Below the pieces are notes generated by a model. It searched no databases. It saw only the letters and a list, made by a program, of their open reading frames with translations, and had not been told where the DNA came from. Below, piece after piece: positions 1-9,149 of a stretch of DNA of 64,000 bases. This DNA is from Candidatus Saccharimonadota bacterium (GTDB lineage: Bacteria > Patescibacteriota > Saccharimonadia > Saccharimonadales > Saccharimonadaceae). The stretch lies in NCBI GenBank assembly GCA_017406775.1, contig JAFQXV010000003.1:62001-126000 (forward strand), written 5' to 3'. Each line of letters begins with the position of its first letter. The first letter of the stretch is position 1. Both the position numbers and the translations under genes were made by a program.

Positions 1-3
1 ATA

Positions 4-1242
4 ATGTTTGAGTTTAATAGTTTTGAGTTTGACTACCTTACATCCACTGCTGATTTTAACTATCAAGGCCCTACCGGTATCCGTTTTACCGAAAAAGTCG
101 AATTTACACCCCCTCAACACCCCATTTCTCGCAGCCAGCAGGTATTATTAACACGTGCTCTATTTTTAGCCTTAATAGCAATAGGGACCTCTTATTATAA
201 AGCTAGTCCCACCAAAAATATTAAACTGTACTTCAACATTGACCAATCTCAAGCAGATTTTTTTATACGTATATATCAAGAAGGGCTCGGCCAGTTTGCT
301 TTTGAAAATCATCTTACTCGCGATGATTTAGTCGAATTTAAACCAATCCAAGGTGCCCCCAATGATATCAATCATCAACCCAAATATGATGGCGTTATTG
401 CTAAGGTTGATAATTACCTATCAGATCAAGATTTAGGCTTACCGCTAGTTCTCTTAAGCGGCGGTAAAGATTCCTTACTAACCGCCGAAAAGTTACACCG
501 CCAAAATATCGCTTTTAAATCGGTTTATATTTCTAACAACAAAGCAGATCTCCCAGATATTGTTTCCTCCTACGGTAAACCGCTAGTAATCCGTCGCTAT
601 GTCGACAAAGAGGCCCTTAAAAAAGCCGGTGGCCTAAATGGTCATATTCCTGTTACTCTAATTAATGAGTCTCTGGCGCTCATTCAGGCAATTTTAGCAG
701 ATTCTCCTAAAATTTACCTCGGACTCGGCCGCGAAGGCGAGGAACCAAACGCCTTTATCGGTGATTTCCCTGTCAATCATCAATGGTCTAAGAACCCATC
801 CACTCAGGCCGCTCTTAAAGAGTACGTCAAAACCTACGTTACTCCAGATATTAAAATCGAATCACTCCTAGAATCAAAATCCGAGTTAGAGATTGCTAAA
901 GAATTCGTAGAACTCTGTTGGGATAAATTTGGCAACAAATTCTCTTCCTGCAATGTAGCCAACTACCGTCAAGGCGCCAAAAACTCTAGCCTCAAATGGT
1001 GTGGCAAGTGCCCTAAATGCGCTAATTCATTTTTGCTATTTGCTCCGTTTTTACCACTTAAAAAACAGCCATTTGGCCATGATCTTTTCCTGGACCCAGA
1101 TCTTACCGACACTTTTAAAGGATTACTCGGCGTAGATGATTTTATTAAGCCCCTAGAATGCGTAGCTACTTATGATGAATTAAGATGGGCTTACCATCAC
1201 AAGCTTCCCGAGTACGGCAATCTCCCTTTTAAAATTGACTAG
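4..1242 (+). CDS. murL: MurL-like UDP-MurNAc-L-Ala-L-Glu epimerase
   Basis: 412 residues. An ATP-pyrophosphatase (PP-loop) motif SGGKDS lies at residues 152-157. A GTSYYKA segment near residue 61 and a C-terminal cysteine cluster CGKCPKC near residue 336 match my recollection of MurL. MurL adenylates and epimerises the terminal L-Glu of UDP-MurNAc-L-Ala-L-Glu, giving the D-Glu of peptidoglycan in the MurD2/MurL route that bypasses glutamate racemase. The start is the ATG at position 4; the upstream context is outside the window, so a murD2 partner cannot be checked. The gene is convergent with the M16 peptidase, with 8 nt between the stops. Another PP-loop enzyme is possible; the family call rests on remembered motifs. 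Confidence 0.72.
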   Translation: MFEFNSFEFDYLTSTADFNYQGPTGIRFTEKVEFTPPQHPISRSQQVLLTRALFLALIAIGTSYYKASPTKNIKLYFNIDQSQADFFIRIYQEGLGQFAFENHLTRDDLVEFKPIQGAPNDINHQPKYDGVIAKVDNYLSDQDLGLPLVLLSGGKDSLLTAEKLHRQNIAFKSVYISNNKADLPDIVSSYGKPLVIRRYVDKEALKKAGGLNGHIPVTLINESLALIQAILADSPKIYLGLGREGEEPNAFIGDFPVNHQWSKNPSTQAALKEYVKTYVTPDIKIESLLESKSELEIAKEFVELCWDKFGNKFSSCNVANYRQGAKNSSLKWCGKCPKCANSFLLFAPFLPLKKQPFGHDLFLDPDLTDTFKGLLGVDDFIKPLECVATYDELRWAYHHKLPEYGNLPFKID

Positions 1243-1250
1243 GCATATAA

Positions 1251-2522
1251 TTAAAAATTAAGTCTAGATTCTAAACTCGTAATAAATGCTTTATCTGTTG
1301 ATGATACCGCTGCAAAACCTTTTACACCAGAGCCAGCGAACTCGCGCGCTAGTTCAATCATTTTAGTTTTGTCGATTGATTTGATTAAACTTGGCATATT
1401 ATCATATTTTTGAATTGCCTCATTAGTGAAATAACCGTCCGCATAATAATCAGCAATTTGCCCCACCGTTTGTGCTCCCATCTGCAGGCGCCCCATTGCA
1501 TAAGATTTAGCCGCCACAAAATCGCTATCCGAAATCTTACCATTTAGAGTTTTTGTGAGTTCTTCTTGGATCAATTCAAATAATTCCTCTGCATTCTCCA
1601 CGTTCACCTCCCCATCAAAATCCCAATAAGAGCTTGTAGCATTACTAGCCACCGAACTCCCCATGCCATAGACCAGTCCCTTTTTGCGGGCCGTACCAAA
1701 AATTCGCGAATTAGTAGTACCGTTTAAAATATGGTTCAAACAATTCATCGCAAAAACCTCATCCGGCTCTAAATGTCTTGGTGTTACTAGAGAAAATCCA
1801 AAGGTAATATTAGAAGCGTCTTTTCTTCTGATTGAAACCGCCTCCGAGGAATGTAAATCCGCCACCGGGATCTCAAAAGCTTCGCCCTCTCTTAAATTCC
1901 AATTTTCTAGCATTCGTGTTATCTTATGCTTTCTACCCCTAATTTTGCCAGCAATAATAAATAGCATATTATTGGCTGTATGCGTACGGCGATAATGTTC
2001 CCGAATATCTTTAAGCTCAATATTTTGAATGGTCTTAATTCTTTCTGGTATATCCAAAATATCTTCTCCCACTGCCTGTTGCACCCTAGGCCAAAGCAAG
2101 CGATAATAATCATTCATGTAACCAGTTAGCTCACTCTTAACGTTGGCTTTTTCGGATTTTAGCTCTTCCTCATTAAAACGTGGCTCACAAATCGAAACCT
2201 TTTGCAGATCCATAATTCTTTCCCACTCAAAATCCGCACACTCCGTCTCATAACAAACCGATATATCGCTAGTCCAAGCATTATGATAGGCCCCATTCTT
2301 AGTGAATTCAGCTTCAAACGCTTGTTCATCACGATATTTAGCATTGGCGCCAAACGCCAAATGCTCTACTACGTGCGGGATCTCATAGACATCCTTACTC
2401 TTAGCATAAAGCATGCCAGCCCTAAACTGAATCCTGGTAGACATCACACTGGCGCCAGGAATGTTAATTAAAAGCCCCTTGGCGCCATTTTTTAGGTGTA
2501 TTTCCTCAACCGAATGTTTCAT
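1251..2522 (-). CDS. M16 family zinc metallopeptidase
   Basis: 423 residues. The inverted zinc motif HVVEH is at residues 50-54 (HXXEH), and a glutamate-rich helix near residue 124 can supply the third zinc ligand. The length fits a single-chain M16B peptidase with an N-terminal catalytic half and a C-terminal inactive half. M16 enzymes of this size degrade or process peptides, often as dimers; the substrate here is unknown. No signal peptide is visible, so it is probably cytoplasmic. A TATAAA box lies 11 nt before the ATG. It reads in the same direction as secA, 45 nt downstream of it. Confidence 0.9.
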   Translation of the reverse strand: MKHSVEEIHLKNGAKGLLINIPGASVMSTRIQFRAGMLYAKSKDVYEIPHVVEHLAFGANAKYRDEQAFEAEFTKNGAYHNAWTSDISVCYETECADFEWERIMDLQKVSICEPRFNEEELKSEKANVKSELTGYMNDYYRLLWPRVQQAVGEDILDIPERIKTIQNIELKDIREHYRRTHTANNMLFIIAGKIRGRKHKITRMLENWNLREGEAFEIPVADLHSSEAVSIRRKDASNITFGFSLVTPRHLEPDEVFAMNCLNHILNGTTNSRIFGTARKKGLVYGMGSSVASNATSSYWDFDGEVNVENAEELFELIQEELTKTLNGKISDSDFVAAKSYAMGRLQMGAQTVGQIADYYADGYFTNEAIQKYDNMPSLIKSIDKTKMIELAREFAGSGVKGFAAVSSTDKAFITSLESRLNF

Positions 2523-2567
2523 AATATTGACTTTTTATAACACTTATGCTATAATAATAAGATATAT

Positions 2568-5315
2568 CTATTTCTTTCTTGACTTTTTACCAGCTTTATT
2601 CTTTTTAGAACCAGATTTTTTAGTCTTTTTCTTAGCCTTTACGGCAGCTGGTTTGGATGCTTTTTTGACTTCTTTTTTCTTAAATTCATCGTCTAGATTC
2701 TTTTCACCCTTAGATATCTCGTTTACGCCCTTTTCAGTTTGTGATTCCGCCATTTTAGTTAGCTCAGACTCATATTCCTCACCGTCCGTAACGTTATCCG
2801 CTGCTGCTTCTGCCGACGTAATTGTGAGCAAAATCCTTAGTACTTCTTCACGCAAATTACGTTGCAATCCATCAAACAGTTTTTGCGACTCCGAACGGTA
2901 TTCCACCAAAGGATCACGCTGACCCACACTACGCCAATGGATTCCCTCACGCAAATGTTGCATATTTTCAAGATGTTGCATCCATAAAGTATCTAGCACT
3001 TTTAGATATACTTCGCGCTCGATCTTTCGCATCGTCTCCGCACCAAATTCCTCTTCTTTCTTATGATATGCCTCTTCTACTGCCTCTAATGCCAACTTAT
3101 AGCGGTCCTTTTCTTTTCGCTTTAAACCAATTCCTTTAATTAGATCATCGTCAAAGTCAAATACCGCCTTAAACTCCGTCTCAAAATTCTTATTTACGCG
3201 AGCAGAAAACTCAGTTAGCATTTTAACTTCTTCTCGCATCAAACGTTTAATTTCTGGGTAAATCTCTTCACCATCCAAAATTCTTCGACGCATCATATAT
3301 ACAACTTTACGATGCCGGTTAATTACGTTATCGTATTGCACAACATTTTTACGAGAATCAAAGTTGAACCCTTCGATACGTTTTTGCGCAGCTTCCAGAG
3401 TCCTAGAAATTGCTTTGGTTTGAATCGGCGTATCCTCGTCTACTCCGAGTCTTGTCATTAACATTTTAACCCTATCACCCTGGAAAATCCGCATCAAATC
3501 GTCCTCGCAAGACACAAAGAACTGTGTAGTACCAGGATCACCCTGACGTCCACCACGACCACGTAGCTGATTATCTATTCGTCTAGCATCATGACGCTCC
3601 GAGCCAATTACTACTAATCCACCTAGTTCTCTTACACCCTCACCCAATTTGATATCAGTACCACGTCCCGCCATATTGGTAGCTAGAGTAATTGCGCCTT
3701 TTTCACCAGCCTTAGCAATAATTGCAGCCTCACGCTCATTGTTTTTAGCATTCAAAATTTCATATTTAATTCCTAAGCCATCAAGATATCGTGCAATTTC
3801 TTCGTTGTTCTCAATTGAGCCAGACCCCACTAGTACCGGCTGACCCTTTTCGTGGTATTTTTTAATTTCATTCGCAATCGCCTTTAATTTACCAGCCTTA
3901 GTCTTGTAAATCAGGTCATCTTTATCAATACGTTGGATTGGACGATTAGGCGGAATCTGCACTACGTCCAAAGCATAAATCTGCTGAAATTCTTCCGCTT
4001 CGGTAAAGGCCGTACCAGTCATACCAGATAATTTCTTATAAAGTCTAAAGAAATTCTGGAATGAAATTGTTGCTAGCGTCATAGATTCTTGTTTAACTAC
4101 AACACCTTCTTTAGCCTCTATAGCTTGATGTAGGCCCTCGTTATATCGACGCCCCTGCATTAAGCGGCCAGTATGCTCATCTACAATAATCACCTCGCCA
4201 GAATTAGTTACTACATAATCCTTATCACGCTTAAAGATAATCTCCGCCCTGATAGCTTGTTCAAGGTGATATACTAAGCGCGTATTCTTAGTGGAATATA
4301 AATTATCTACCCCCAAAATCTTTTGCACTTTATCAATACCCGCATCAGTCAATGTTACCGAGCGACGTTTTTCATCGAAAATATAATCTTCCGGCGTTAA
4401 ACGTGCCGCAACCTTGGCGAACTGGTAGTAAGATTCCGGATTATCTCCAGCTGGCGCCGAAATAATTAGTGGCGTCCTGGCCTCATCGATCAAAATAGAA
4501 TCTACCTCATCCACGATGGCAAAATTAAGCTCTCTTTGGCGTAAATATTGCACTTCACTGGCCATATTATCACGCAAATAATCAAAGCCAAATTCATTAT
4601 TAGTACCATAAGTTACGTCAGCCTCGTAAGCTTGTCTTCGTGTACAAGGCTTTAAATGCAAGAATCGTTCATCAACATGATCTTCGTTTTCATATTCAGG
4701 ATCATAAATATAAGAAGCTTCATTAACAATTACGCCTACTGAAAGCCCCAGAAAATCGTAGATTGGGCCGTTCCAACCAGCATCACGTTGAGCCAAATAA
4801 TCATTTACTGTTACAACATGAACTCCACGTCCAGTTAAGCCATTCAAATATGCCGGGAGCATTGCTACTAAAGTCTTGCCTTCACCGGTCTTCATTTCCG
4901 CCACTGCGCCCTCATGCAATACCATACCACCAATTAATTGCACATCGTACGGTCTCAATCCAGTTACGCGCTTAGCCGCCTCTCTCGCCACCGCAAAAAC
5001 ATCTGGTAATAAATCATTTAAAATTTTAGTATCATCAATTGGCGGACGTTTCTTACCAGTTTTATTTATCCCCTGTTCAGTTCTAGCCGTCTTAAGGGCC
5101 TTGTCTATTTTTTTTCTAAAAACTTCCGTCTGAGCCTTCAGCTCCTCGTCGGTCATCTTCTCGTACTTTGGCTCTAACTTATTAATCTCTTGGGCTTTTT
5201 TCCATAATCTTTTTAGGACTTTCTTCTGGGCATCACCAAACACACCTTGTAAGAATTTAGTGAGAGCGGTCTTATCTGCCAACTTGTCGGTCGGTTTTTT
5301 CTCTTTTTTAGCCAT
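2568..5315 (-). CDS. secA: Preprotein translocase ATPase SecA
   Basis: 915 residues. SecA drives Sec-dependent export. Walker A (TGEGKT) is near residue 140, Walker B/DEAD-like VDEVD near 268, a preprotein-crosslinking region follows, then a second RecA domain containing TNMAGRGTDI and QLRGRGGRQGD. The C-terminal CxCx(8)CH zinc motif is absent and replaced by a Lys/Ala-rich tail of about 30 residues. The ATG has a Shine-Dalgarno GGAG 6 nt upstream and an upstream TAGAAT -10 box, so unlike many genes here this one has a real leader. The tail may aid lipid or ribosome binding in place of the zinc motif (inference). Confidence 0.97.
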   Translation of the reverse strand: MAKKEKKPTDKLADKTALTKFLQGVFGDAQKKVLKRLWKKAQEINKLEPKYEKMTDEELKAQTEVFRKKIDKALKTARTEQGINKTGKKRPPIDDTKILNDLLPDVFAVAREAAKRVTGLRPYDVQLIGGMVLHEGAVAEMKTGEGKTLVAMLPAYLNGLTGRGVHVVTVNDYLAQRDAGWNGPIYDFLGLSVGVIVNEASYIYDPEYENEDHVDERFLHLKPCTRRQAYEADVTYGTNNEFGFDYLRDNMASEVQYLRQRELNFAIVDEVDSILIDEARTPLIISAPAGDNPESYYQFAKVAARLTPEDYIFDEKRRSVTLTDAGIDKVQKILGVDNLYSTKNTRLVYHLEQAIRAEIIFKRDKDYVVTNSGEVIIVDEHTGRLMQGRRYNEGLHQAIEAKEGVVVKQESMTLATISFQNFFRLYKKLSGMTGTAFTEAEEFQQIYALDVVQIPPNRPIQRIDKDDLIYKTKAGKLKAIANEIKKYHEKGQPVLVGSGSIENNEEIARYLDGLGIKYEILNAKNNEREAAIIAKAGEKGAITLATNMAGRGTDIKLGEGVRELGGLVVIGSERHDARRIDNQLRGRGGRQGDPGTTQFFVSCEDDLMRIFQGDRVKMLMTRLGVDEDTPIQTKAISRTLEAAQKRIEGFNFDSRKNVVQYDNVINRHRKVVYMMRRRILDGEEIYPEIKRLMREEVKMLTEFSARVNKNFETEFKAVFDFDDDLIKGIGLKRKEKDRYKLALEAVEEAYHKKEEEFGAETMRKIEREVYLKVLDTLWMQHLENMQHLREGIHWRSVGQRDPLVEYRSESQKLFDGLQRNLREEVLRILLTITSAEAAADNVTDGEEYESELTKMAESQTEKGVNEISKGEKNLDDEFKKKEVKKASKPAAVKAKKKTKKSGSKKNKAGKKSRKK

Positions 5316-5347
5316 ATTATCTCCAATCTACCCCCTATTCTACCACA

Positions 5348-5710
5348 TTATTTCTTCCTAATAAAGAGATTCCGCCAGTTTCTTTTTTGACGATGAGGCT
5401 GCACTTCCAACTTATAACGCCTAATCTGCCCCATCAACTTAGCCTCCACTAAATCTACGCCCGCAAAAATGTTCGAGCACTCATCCTTGGCTGCAATTAC
5501 CTTTCCACCTGGAATTTCCATTGCCGCCGACAAAGCATATTTTTCACCCTTATTTTTGCCAATTTCTGACACCACCACATTACAAACTACATCCTTTTTA
5601 GCACCCCTTGGTAAATAGCGGTCTAACTTACCCAATCTTTTTTCTACGTATTTTTTTAGCGCATCGTCAACCTTGTAGCCGTTACCGCTAACATCGATTT
5701 TCTCAATCAT
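5348..5710 (-). CDS. hpf: Ribosome hibernation promoting factor, short form (HPF/RaiA/YfiA)
   Basis: 120 residues with the beta-alpha-beta-beta-beta-alpha plan of HPF/YfiA proteins and a basic C-terminal tail (RHPHRQKRNWRN-like region). There is no C-terminal dimerisation domain as in long HPF. The family binds the 30S decoding centre and stabilises idle ribosomes. The ATG follows the serS stop with no gap (TAA-ATG), and a Shine-Dalgarno AGGAGG lies inside the last serS codons, so the two are translationally coupled. Confidence 0.85.
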   Translation of the reverse strand: MIEKIDVSGNGYKVDDALKKYVEKRLGKLDRYLPRGAKKDVVCNVVVSEIGKNKGEKYALSAAMEIPGGKVIAAKDECSNIFAGVDLVEAKLMGQIRRYKLEVQPHRQKRNWRNLFIRKK

Positions 5711-6955
5711 TTATAGTTCCTCCTTATTATTTAAATACGGTTTTAATACTTCTGGGATTTTTAACTTCCCGTCTAAAGTTGCGTAATTCTCAATCACTGC
5801 CACCATAGTGCGCGCTAGTGACACCGCTGTACCATTTAGTGTATGTAACACTTCTACTGAACCATCTTCTCTTCTCACTCTTATATTTAAATTCCGCGCT
5901 TGAAAATCTGTACAGTTGCTACAGCTAGTTAGCTCGCGATAGGTTTGATCCACCGGCGACCAGTATTCTATATCATACTTTTTTGCGGCTGGCGCGCCTA
6001 AATCACCGGCAGCAATGTTAATCACGCGATATGGAATACCTAGCTCCTGCCAAATTTCTTCTTCAGTTGCAAGTATCATCTCATGCATTTCTTTAGATTT
6101 TTCTGGCAAGCAAAACACATACATTTCCAATTTATTAAATTGATGCACTCTAAACAAGCCGCGTGTATGTTTTCCGGCTGAACCAGCTTCTTTACGAAAA
6201 CACGCCGACAACCCAGCATACTTAAGCGGCAAATCCTTTTCGTCAATAATTTCATTCACATGATAGCCAGTTAAAGCTATTTCCGCCGTAGCAATCAACG
6301 CTAGATCTTCACCTTCTATAAAATATTCGTCAGACTGATCGCTAGTACGCGGATTAAAACCAGTACCTTCTAAGACTTTTGAGCTCACTAAATCCGGCAC
6401 TGTAATAAAATTAAAGCCTTTTTCTAGTACCTTCTTTAGCCCAAATTGAATTAATGCATTTTCAAGAAGCGCTAATTCATTTTTTAAATAATAAAACTTA
6501 GTGCCGGCTACTTTAGCACCACGCTCAAAGTCAACCCAATCACGTTTAACTGCATAATCTAAATGATCCACGCCATCTTTTTTCTGGCCACCCCAACTCT
6601 TAATTTCTACCGAACATTCTTCACCACCTAGCGGCACATCCTCAAAAATAATATTTGGCACCGACTTTAGCGCGCTTTTATATTCTAGTTCAACTTTATC
6701 TAAATCTTCTTCTAGCCCAGCTAGCTCAGCTTTAACTTTTTTTCCCTCTTCGATTGAAGCTGGCTCTGGTTTTCCACCCTTCATCTTAGCGGCAATCTCA
6801 TTTCTCTGACGCCTTAGTTCCTCTACCCTTGCTAGTTCCTTCTTGCGCTTATCGTCTAACGAAAGTACTTCTTTTACATTAATTTTATAACCTTTTTCTT
6901 TGGCTGATTTTTCAACCAGCTCCAAATTATCTCTAATAAACTTCACATCTAACAT
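5711..6955 (-). CDS. serS: Seryl-tRNA synthetase
   Basis: Class II synthetase of about 414 residues. It has an N-terminal two-helix coiled-coil arm (Lys/Glu-rich, residues ~30-100), then motif 2 (FRKEAGSAGKHTRG) and motif 3 near the C terminus (NGTAVSLART). It charges tRNA-Ser. An upstream in-frame start gives seven extra residues, but a perfect extended -10 (TGCTATAAT, 6965-6973) overlaps that extension. The ATG at 6955 is therefore chosen. It lies 9 nt after the -10, which implies an almost leaderless mRNA. Confidence 0.96.
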   Translation of the reverse strand: MLDVKFIRDNLELVEKSAKEKGYKINVKEVLSLDDKRKKELARVEELRRQRNEIAAKMKGGKPEPASIEEGKKVKAELAGLEEDLDKVELEYKSALKSVPNIIFEDVPLGGEECSVEIKSWGGQKKDGVDHLDYAVKRDWVDFERGAKVAGTKFYYLKNELALLENALIQFGLKKVLEKGFNFITVPDLVSSKVLEGTGFNPRTSDQSDEYFIEGEDLALIATAEIALTGYHVNEIIDEKDLPLKYAGLSACFRKEAGSAGKHTRGLFRVHQFNKLEMYVFCLPEKSKEMHEMILATEEEIWQELGIPYRVINIAAGDLGAPAAKKYDIEYWSPVDQTYRELTSCSNCTDFQARNLNIRVRREDGSVEVLHTLNGTAVSLARTMVAVIENYATLDGKLKIPEVLKPYLNNKEEL

Positions 6956-6994
6956 ATTATTTTCATTATAGCACACCCTTATTATTTTGCTAAT

Positions 6995-7777
6995 CTATTT
7001 AAGCTCTAAAAATAATTTTTGCCAATCCAGAAGATGCAAATCCTCAGGTCTAGAATTTGGATTTATATTTATTTTTACCAAAGTTTCTTTTATTTTATTC
7101 TCACTCGCCATAGCGCTTAAATTATGAATCAATTTTTTTCGTGGAGCAGAAAACCCTTTACGAATTAAATCAAACACCTTTTCATCAACAATCGGCGCAT
7201 GCGGCTCCATCACAATTACCTCTGAATCAACTTTTGGCGGTGGCGTAAATTCCTTACGTGGCACAATCGGCCCTGCAAACACTTTGGCTCGATTCTTCAC
7301 AAAAAGCGACAGGCCAGTCTCTTTATCGCTTACTATTCTTTCAGCCACTTCTTTCTGTATCAAAAGCACGATTCTTTTTGGTAAATTAGGCACGGTCAAC
7401 AATTTCTCGATAATTGGACTAGTAATATAATACGGTATATTTCCCGCAACACTATACTCACCCTCTATCGTATCAAAATCAAATTGCAAAATATCACCAT
7501 TTATTACTTCTAAATTCTTACCTGGAAAAGATTTTGGCAAATTGATAGCGAGTCTTTCGTCGTATTCTACCGCTATAACCTTACTAAAGCGCCTCAGAAG
7601 CGAAGAAGTTAGAGTTCCCAATCCAGGACCAATTTCTAGGCAGACCGAACCGCTATTCATCATAGTTTTTTCGGAAGAAGCATAGGCGCTCCCATTAGCT
7701 GCCAAATCAGCAATTTGGTCCAAGATCTGTCGATTCTTCAGCCAGTGCTGACCTAGTGCCTTATTAGTACCAACCAT
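6995..7777 (-). CDS. ksgA: 16S rRNA (adenine1518-N6/adenine1519-N6)-dimethyltransferase
   Basis: About 260 residues from ATG 7777 (in-frame ATGs also at 7783, 7816 and 7825). Visible are QHWLKN at the N terminus, the SAM site EIGPGLGTLT, the catalytic NIPYYIT motif, and the C-terminal rRNA-binding region PPPKVDSEV. KsgA dimethylates two adenines in 16S helix 45. A GGTGG 7 nt before ATG 7777 is the best ribosome site. The gene overlaps the end of the upstream G5 gene by 14 nt and is probably co-transcribed with it. Confidence 0.93.
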   Translation of the reverse strand: MVGTNKALGQHWLKNRQILDQIADLAANGSAYASSEKTMMNSGSVCLEIGPGLGTLTSSLLRRFSKVIAVEYDERLAINLPKSFPGKNLEVINGDILQFDFDTIEGEYSVAGNIPYYITSPIIEKLLTVPNLPKRIVLLIQKEVAERIVSDKETGLSLFVKNRAKVFAGPIVPRKEFTPPPKVDSEVIVMEPHAPIVDEKVFDLIRKGFSAPRKKLIHNLSAMASENKIKETLVKININPNSRPEDLHLLDWQKLFLELK

Positions 7778-8795
7778 GGGCATACCACCAATTAATTGCT
7801 TGGCTCCACCCACCATAACGACCATTCACATAGCCTATCATCCAGCGAATTTGAGTTACCGGGTTAGTTTGCCAGTCCGCACCCGCAGAGGCCATTTTAT
7901 TCCCCGGCAAGGCCTGCGGAATACCATATGCTCCCGAAGAAGCATTCTCCGCATCAAATCTACAACCACTTTCTCGGTAAATTAAATCCAGCGCCGCCGA
8001 CATATCCGCTTCGCTTACGCCGGCCTGACGCGCGTAATTAGCACAAGTTTCCCACTCTGGTGGTACAGATTTTTTAGCACCCTTAGCTACAATCCTAGCC
8101 ACAGGCTGCCTTACCACTTCCTCCTTCACCAATTCGCGTGAGGCTTCTTCATTATTTATATATAAAACATTGTAATAAACCCGCTTCATTCCCACTTCAC
8201 CCAATTGGCGCACCTCCGAAGTCCCAACTGCCAAATTGTAATCTTTGACAGTTTCTTCCGCAAACGGGATTTCTTCTTCTACCGTTAAAGTTCTACCGCC
8301 ATTCCTAGAAACCTCATAATAAGTAACCGAGCCGGCCTCCAGAAAATGCGCATTCGGAACTAATTTCATCTCGTCCCCATCATAAAGCGTAATTCCCGCC
8401 TCAGATGCAATTGTTTTAAGGTCATAACTAGCCGTCATAAAGTATTTTTCTTTAGTACCATCTTGCACTACCACAGGCCTAGCTCTATAAATATTAATAA
8501 AGTAATTATCCGCGTTAATCAAGGTATCTTGCTTAGGCTCAACAATATCTCCTTCATTAATAATTATGTTTGCACGATTTAAAGCTTCGCCCACTGTTTC
8601 AGCCTCAGTCTTAACAGTTAGTTTATTCCCCTCATCATAAAAAGTCACGAAATAAGATTCATTGTCAACGGCAGCGGAGCTATCCCCCTCAGCAAAAGTA
8701 GACCTAGCGTTGCTAAGCGCATAACAAAAAACCAGCGAAACAATAAACAAGGTTATCAAAACTAGAGCTTGATCGATTCTTCTCGAAAGTCTCAT
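7764..8795 (-). CDS. Secreted DUF348/G5 protein with C-terminal lytic transglycosylase domain
   Basis: 343 residues. An N-terminal membrane anchor (residues ~9-30) is followed by two DUF348-type repeats (each with a VxEALxxAxI-like segment), a G5 domain (VEEEIPFAEETV onward), and a C-terminal lysozyme-like domain from ~250. Catalytic Glu is likely the one in IYRESGC, with SGAYGIPQALPG following. It probably cleaves peptidoglycan at the cell surface, like Rpf-type or aggregation-promoting factors. The -10 TATAAT (8803-8808) is 7 nt before the ATG with no Shine-Dalgarno, so the mRNA should be leaderless. Confidence 0.88.
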   Translation of the reverse strand: MRLSRRIDQALVLITLFIVSLVFCYALSNARSTFAEGDSSAAVDNESYFVTFYDEGNKLTVKTEAETVGEALNRANIIINEGDIVEPKQDTLINADNYFINIYRARPVVVQDGTKEKYFMTASYDLKTIASEAGITLYDGDEMKLVPNAHFLEAGSVTYYEVSRNGGRTLTVEEEIPFAEETVKDYNLAVGTSEVRQLGEVGMKRVYYNVLYINNEEASRELVKEEVVRQPVARIVAKGAKKSVPPEWETCANYARQAGVSEADMSAALDLIYRESGCRFDAENASSGAYGIPQALPGNKMASAGADWQTNPVTQIRWMIGYVNGRYGGWSQAINWWYAHGWY

Positions 8796-8822
8796 GCTTA
8801 TAATTATATCACATAAACAAAA

Positions 8823-8849
8823 TTATAAAAACCCACTACTAAGTGGGTT
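8823..8849 (-). terminator. Intrinsic terminator of the 8.9-kb small RNA
   Basis: On the minus strand AACCCACTTAGTAGTGGGTT forms a 7-8 bp stem followed directly by a T-run (TTTTTAT). It separates the upstream small RNA from the promoter of the G5 gene at 8803-8808. Confidence 0.85.
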
Positions 8850-8957
8850 CTTATCAACTAATTTCTAGGTGGTTTTTAGCCAGAATAGCTCTACACTCTC
8901 CACCCTTTTCTCCCAATGGTTTAGGCCTCTTTCAACGTTGGATCAGGTCCAAACCTA
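8824..8957 (-). ncRNA. Unidentified structured small RNA of ~130 nt
   Basis: A near-consensus promoter on the minus strand (TTGACA at 8990-8985, 16-bp spacer, extended TGCTAAAAT with its -10 at 8968-8963) fires into a region with no ORF and ends at the terminator 8823-8849. The predicted RNA has two stem-loops. GGTTTGG pairs with CCTAAACC (8957 to ~8915), and GGTGG pairs with CCACC (~8902 to ~8870) around an inner AGAGT/ATTCT helix. I do not recognise it as SRP RNA, RNase P, tmRNA or a known riboswitch. It could be a trans-acting small RNA or a 5' attenuator for the G5 gene, but that gene has its own promoter beyond the terminator. Confidence 0.6.
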
Positions 8958-8962
8958 ATTTT

Positions 8963-8990
8963 ATTTTAGCATAGGCTTTACGGCTGTCAA
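8963..8990 (-). promoter_or_regulatory. Strong sigma-70-type promoter
   Basis: TTGACA, 16 bp, TAAAAT preceded by TGC. It is among the best -35/-10 pairs in the window and drives the small RNA at 8824-8957. Confidence 0.8.
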
Positions 8991-9149
8991 CCTTGTTTTT
9001 TTAAAATCTTTATGTTTTAATATTTTTATATACTAACAGGGGTAAAAACTCAAAAACCGAACATAAATTACTTGACAAAACAAAAATATATTTTATACAT
9101 AATAACCTTATTGTGGTTAATTTTTGCCAACTATGATATACTAATCTAC

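Noticed and set aside
6956-6976. Seven-residue longer start of serS
   Set aside because: The promoter -10 overlaps these codons, so they cannot be in the transcript.
8824-8957. SRP RNA or c-di-AMP (ydaO) riboswitch for the small RNA at 8.9 kb
   Set aside because: The SRP GGAAG/GNRA core and the ydaO consensus blocks are not visible.
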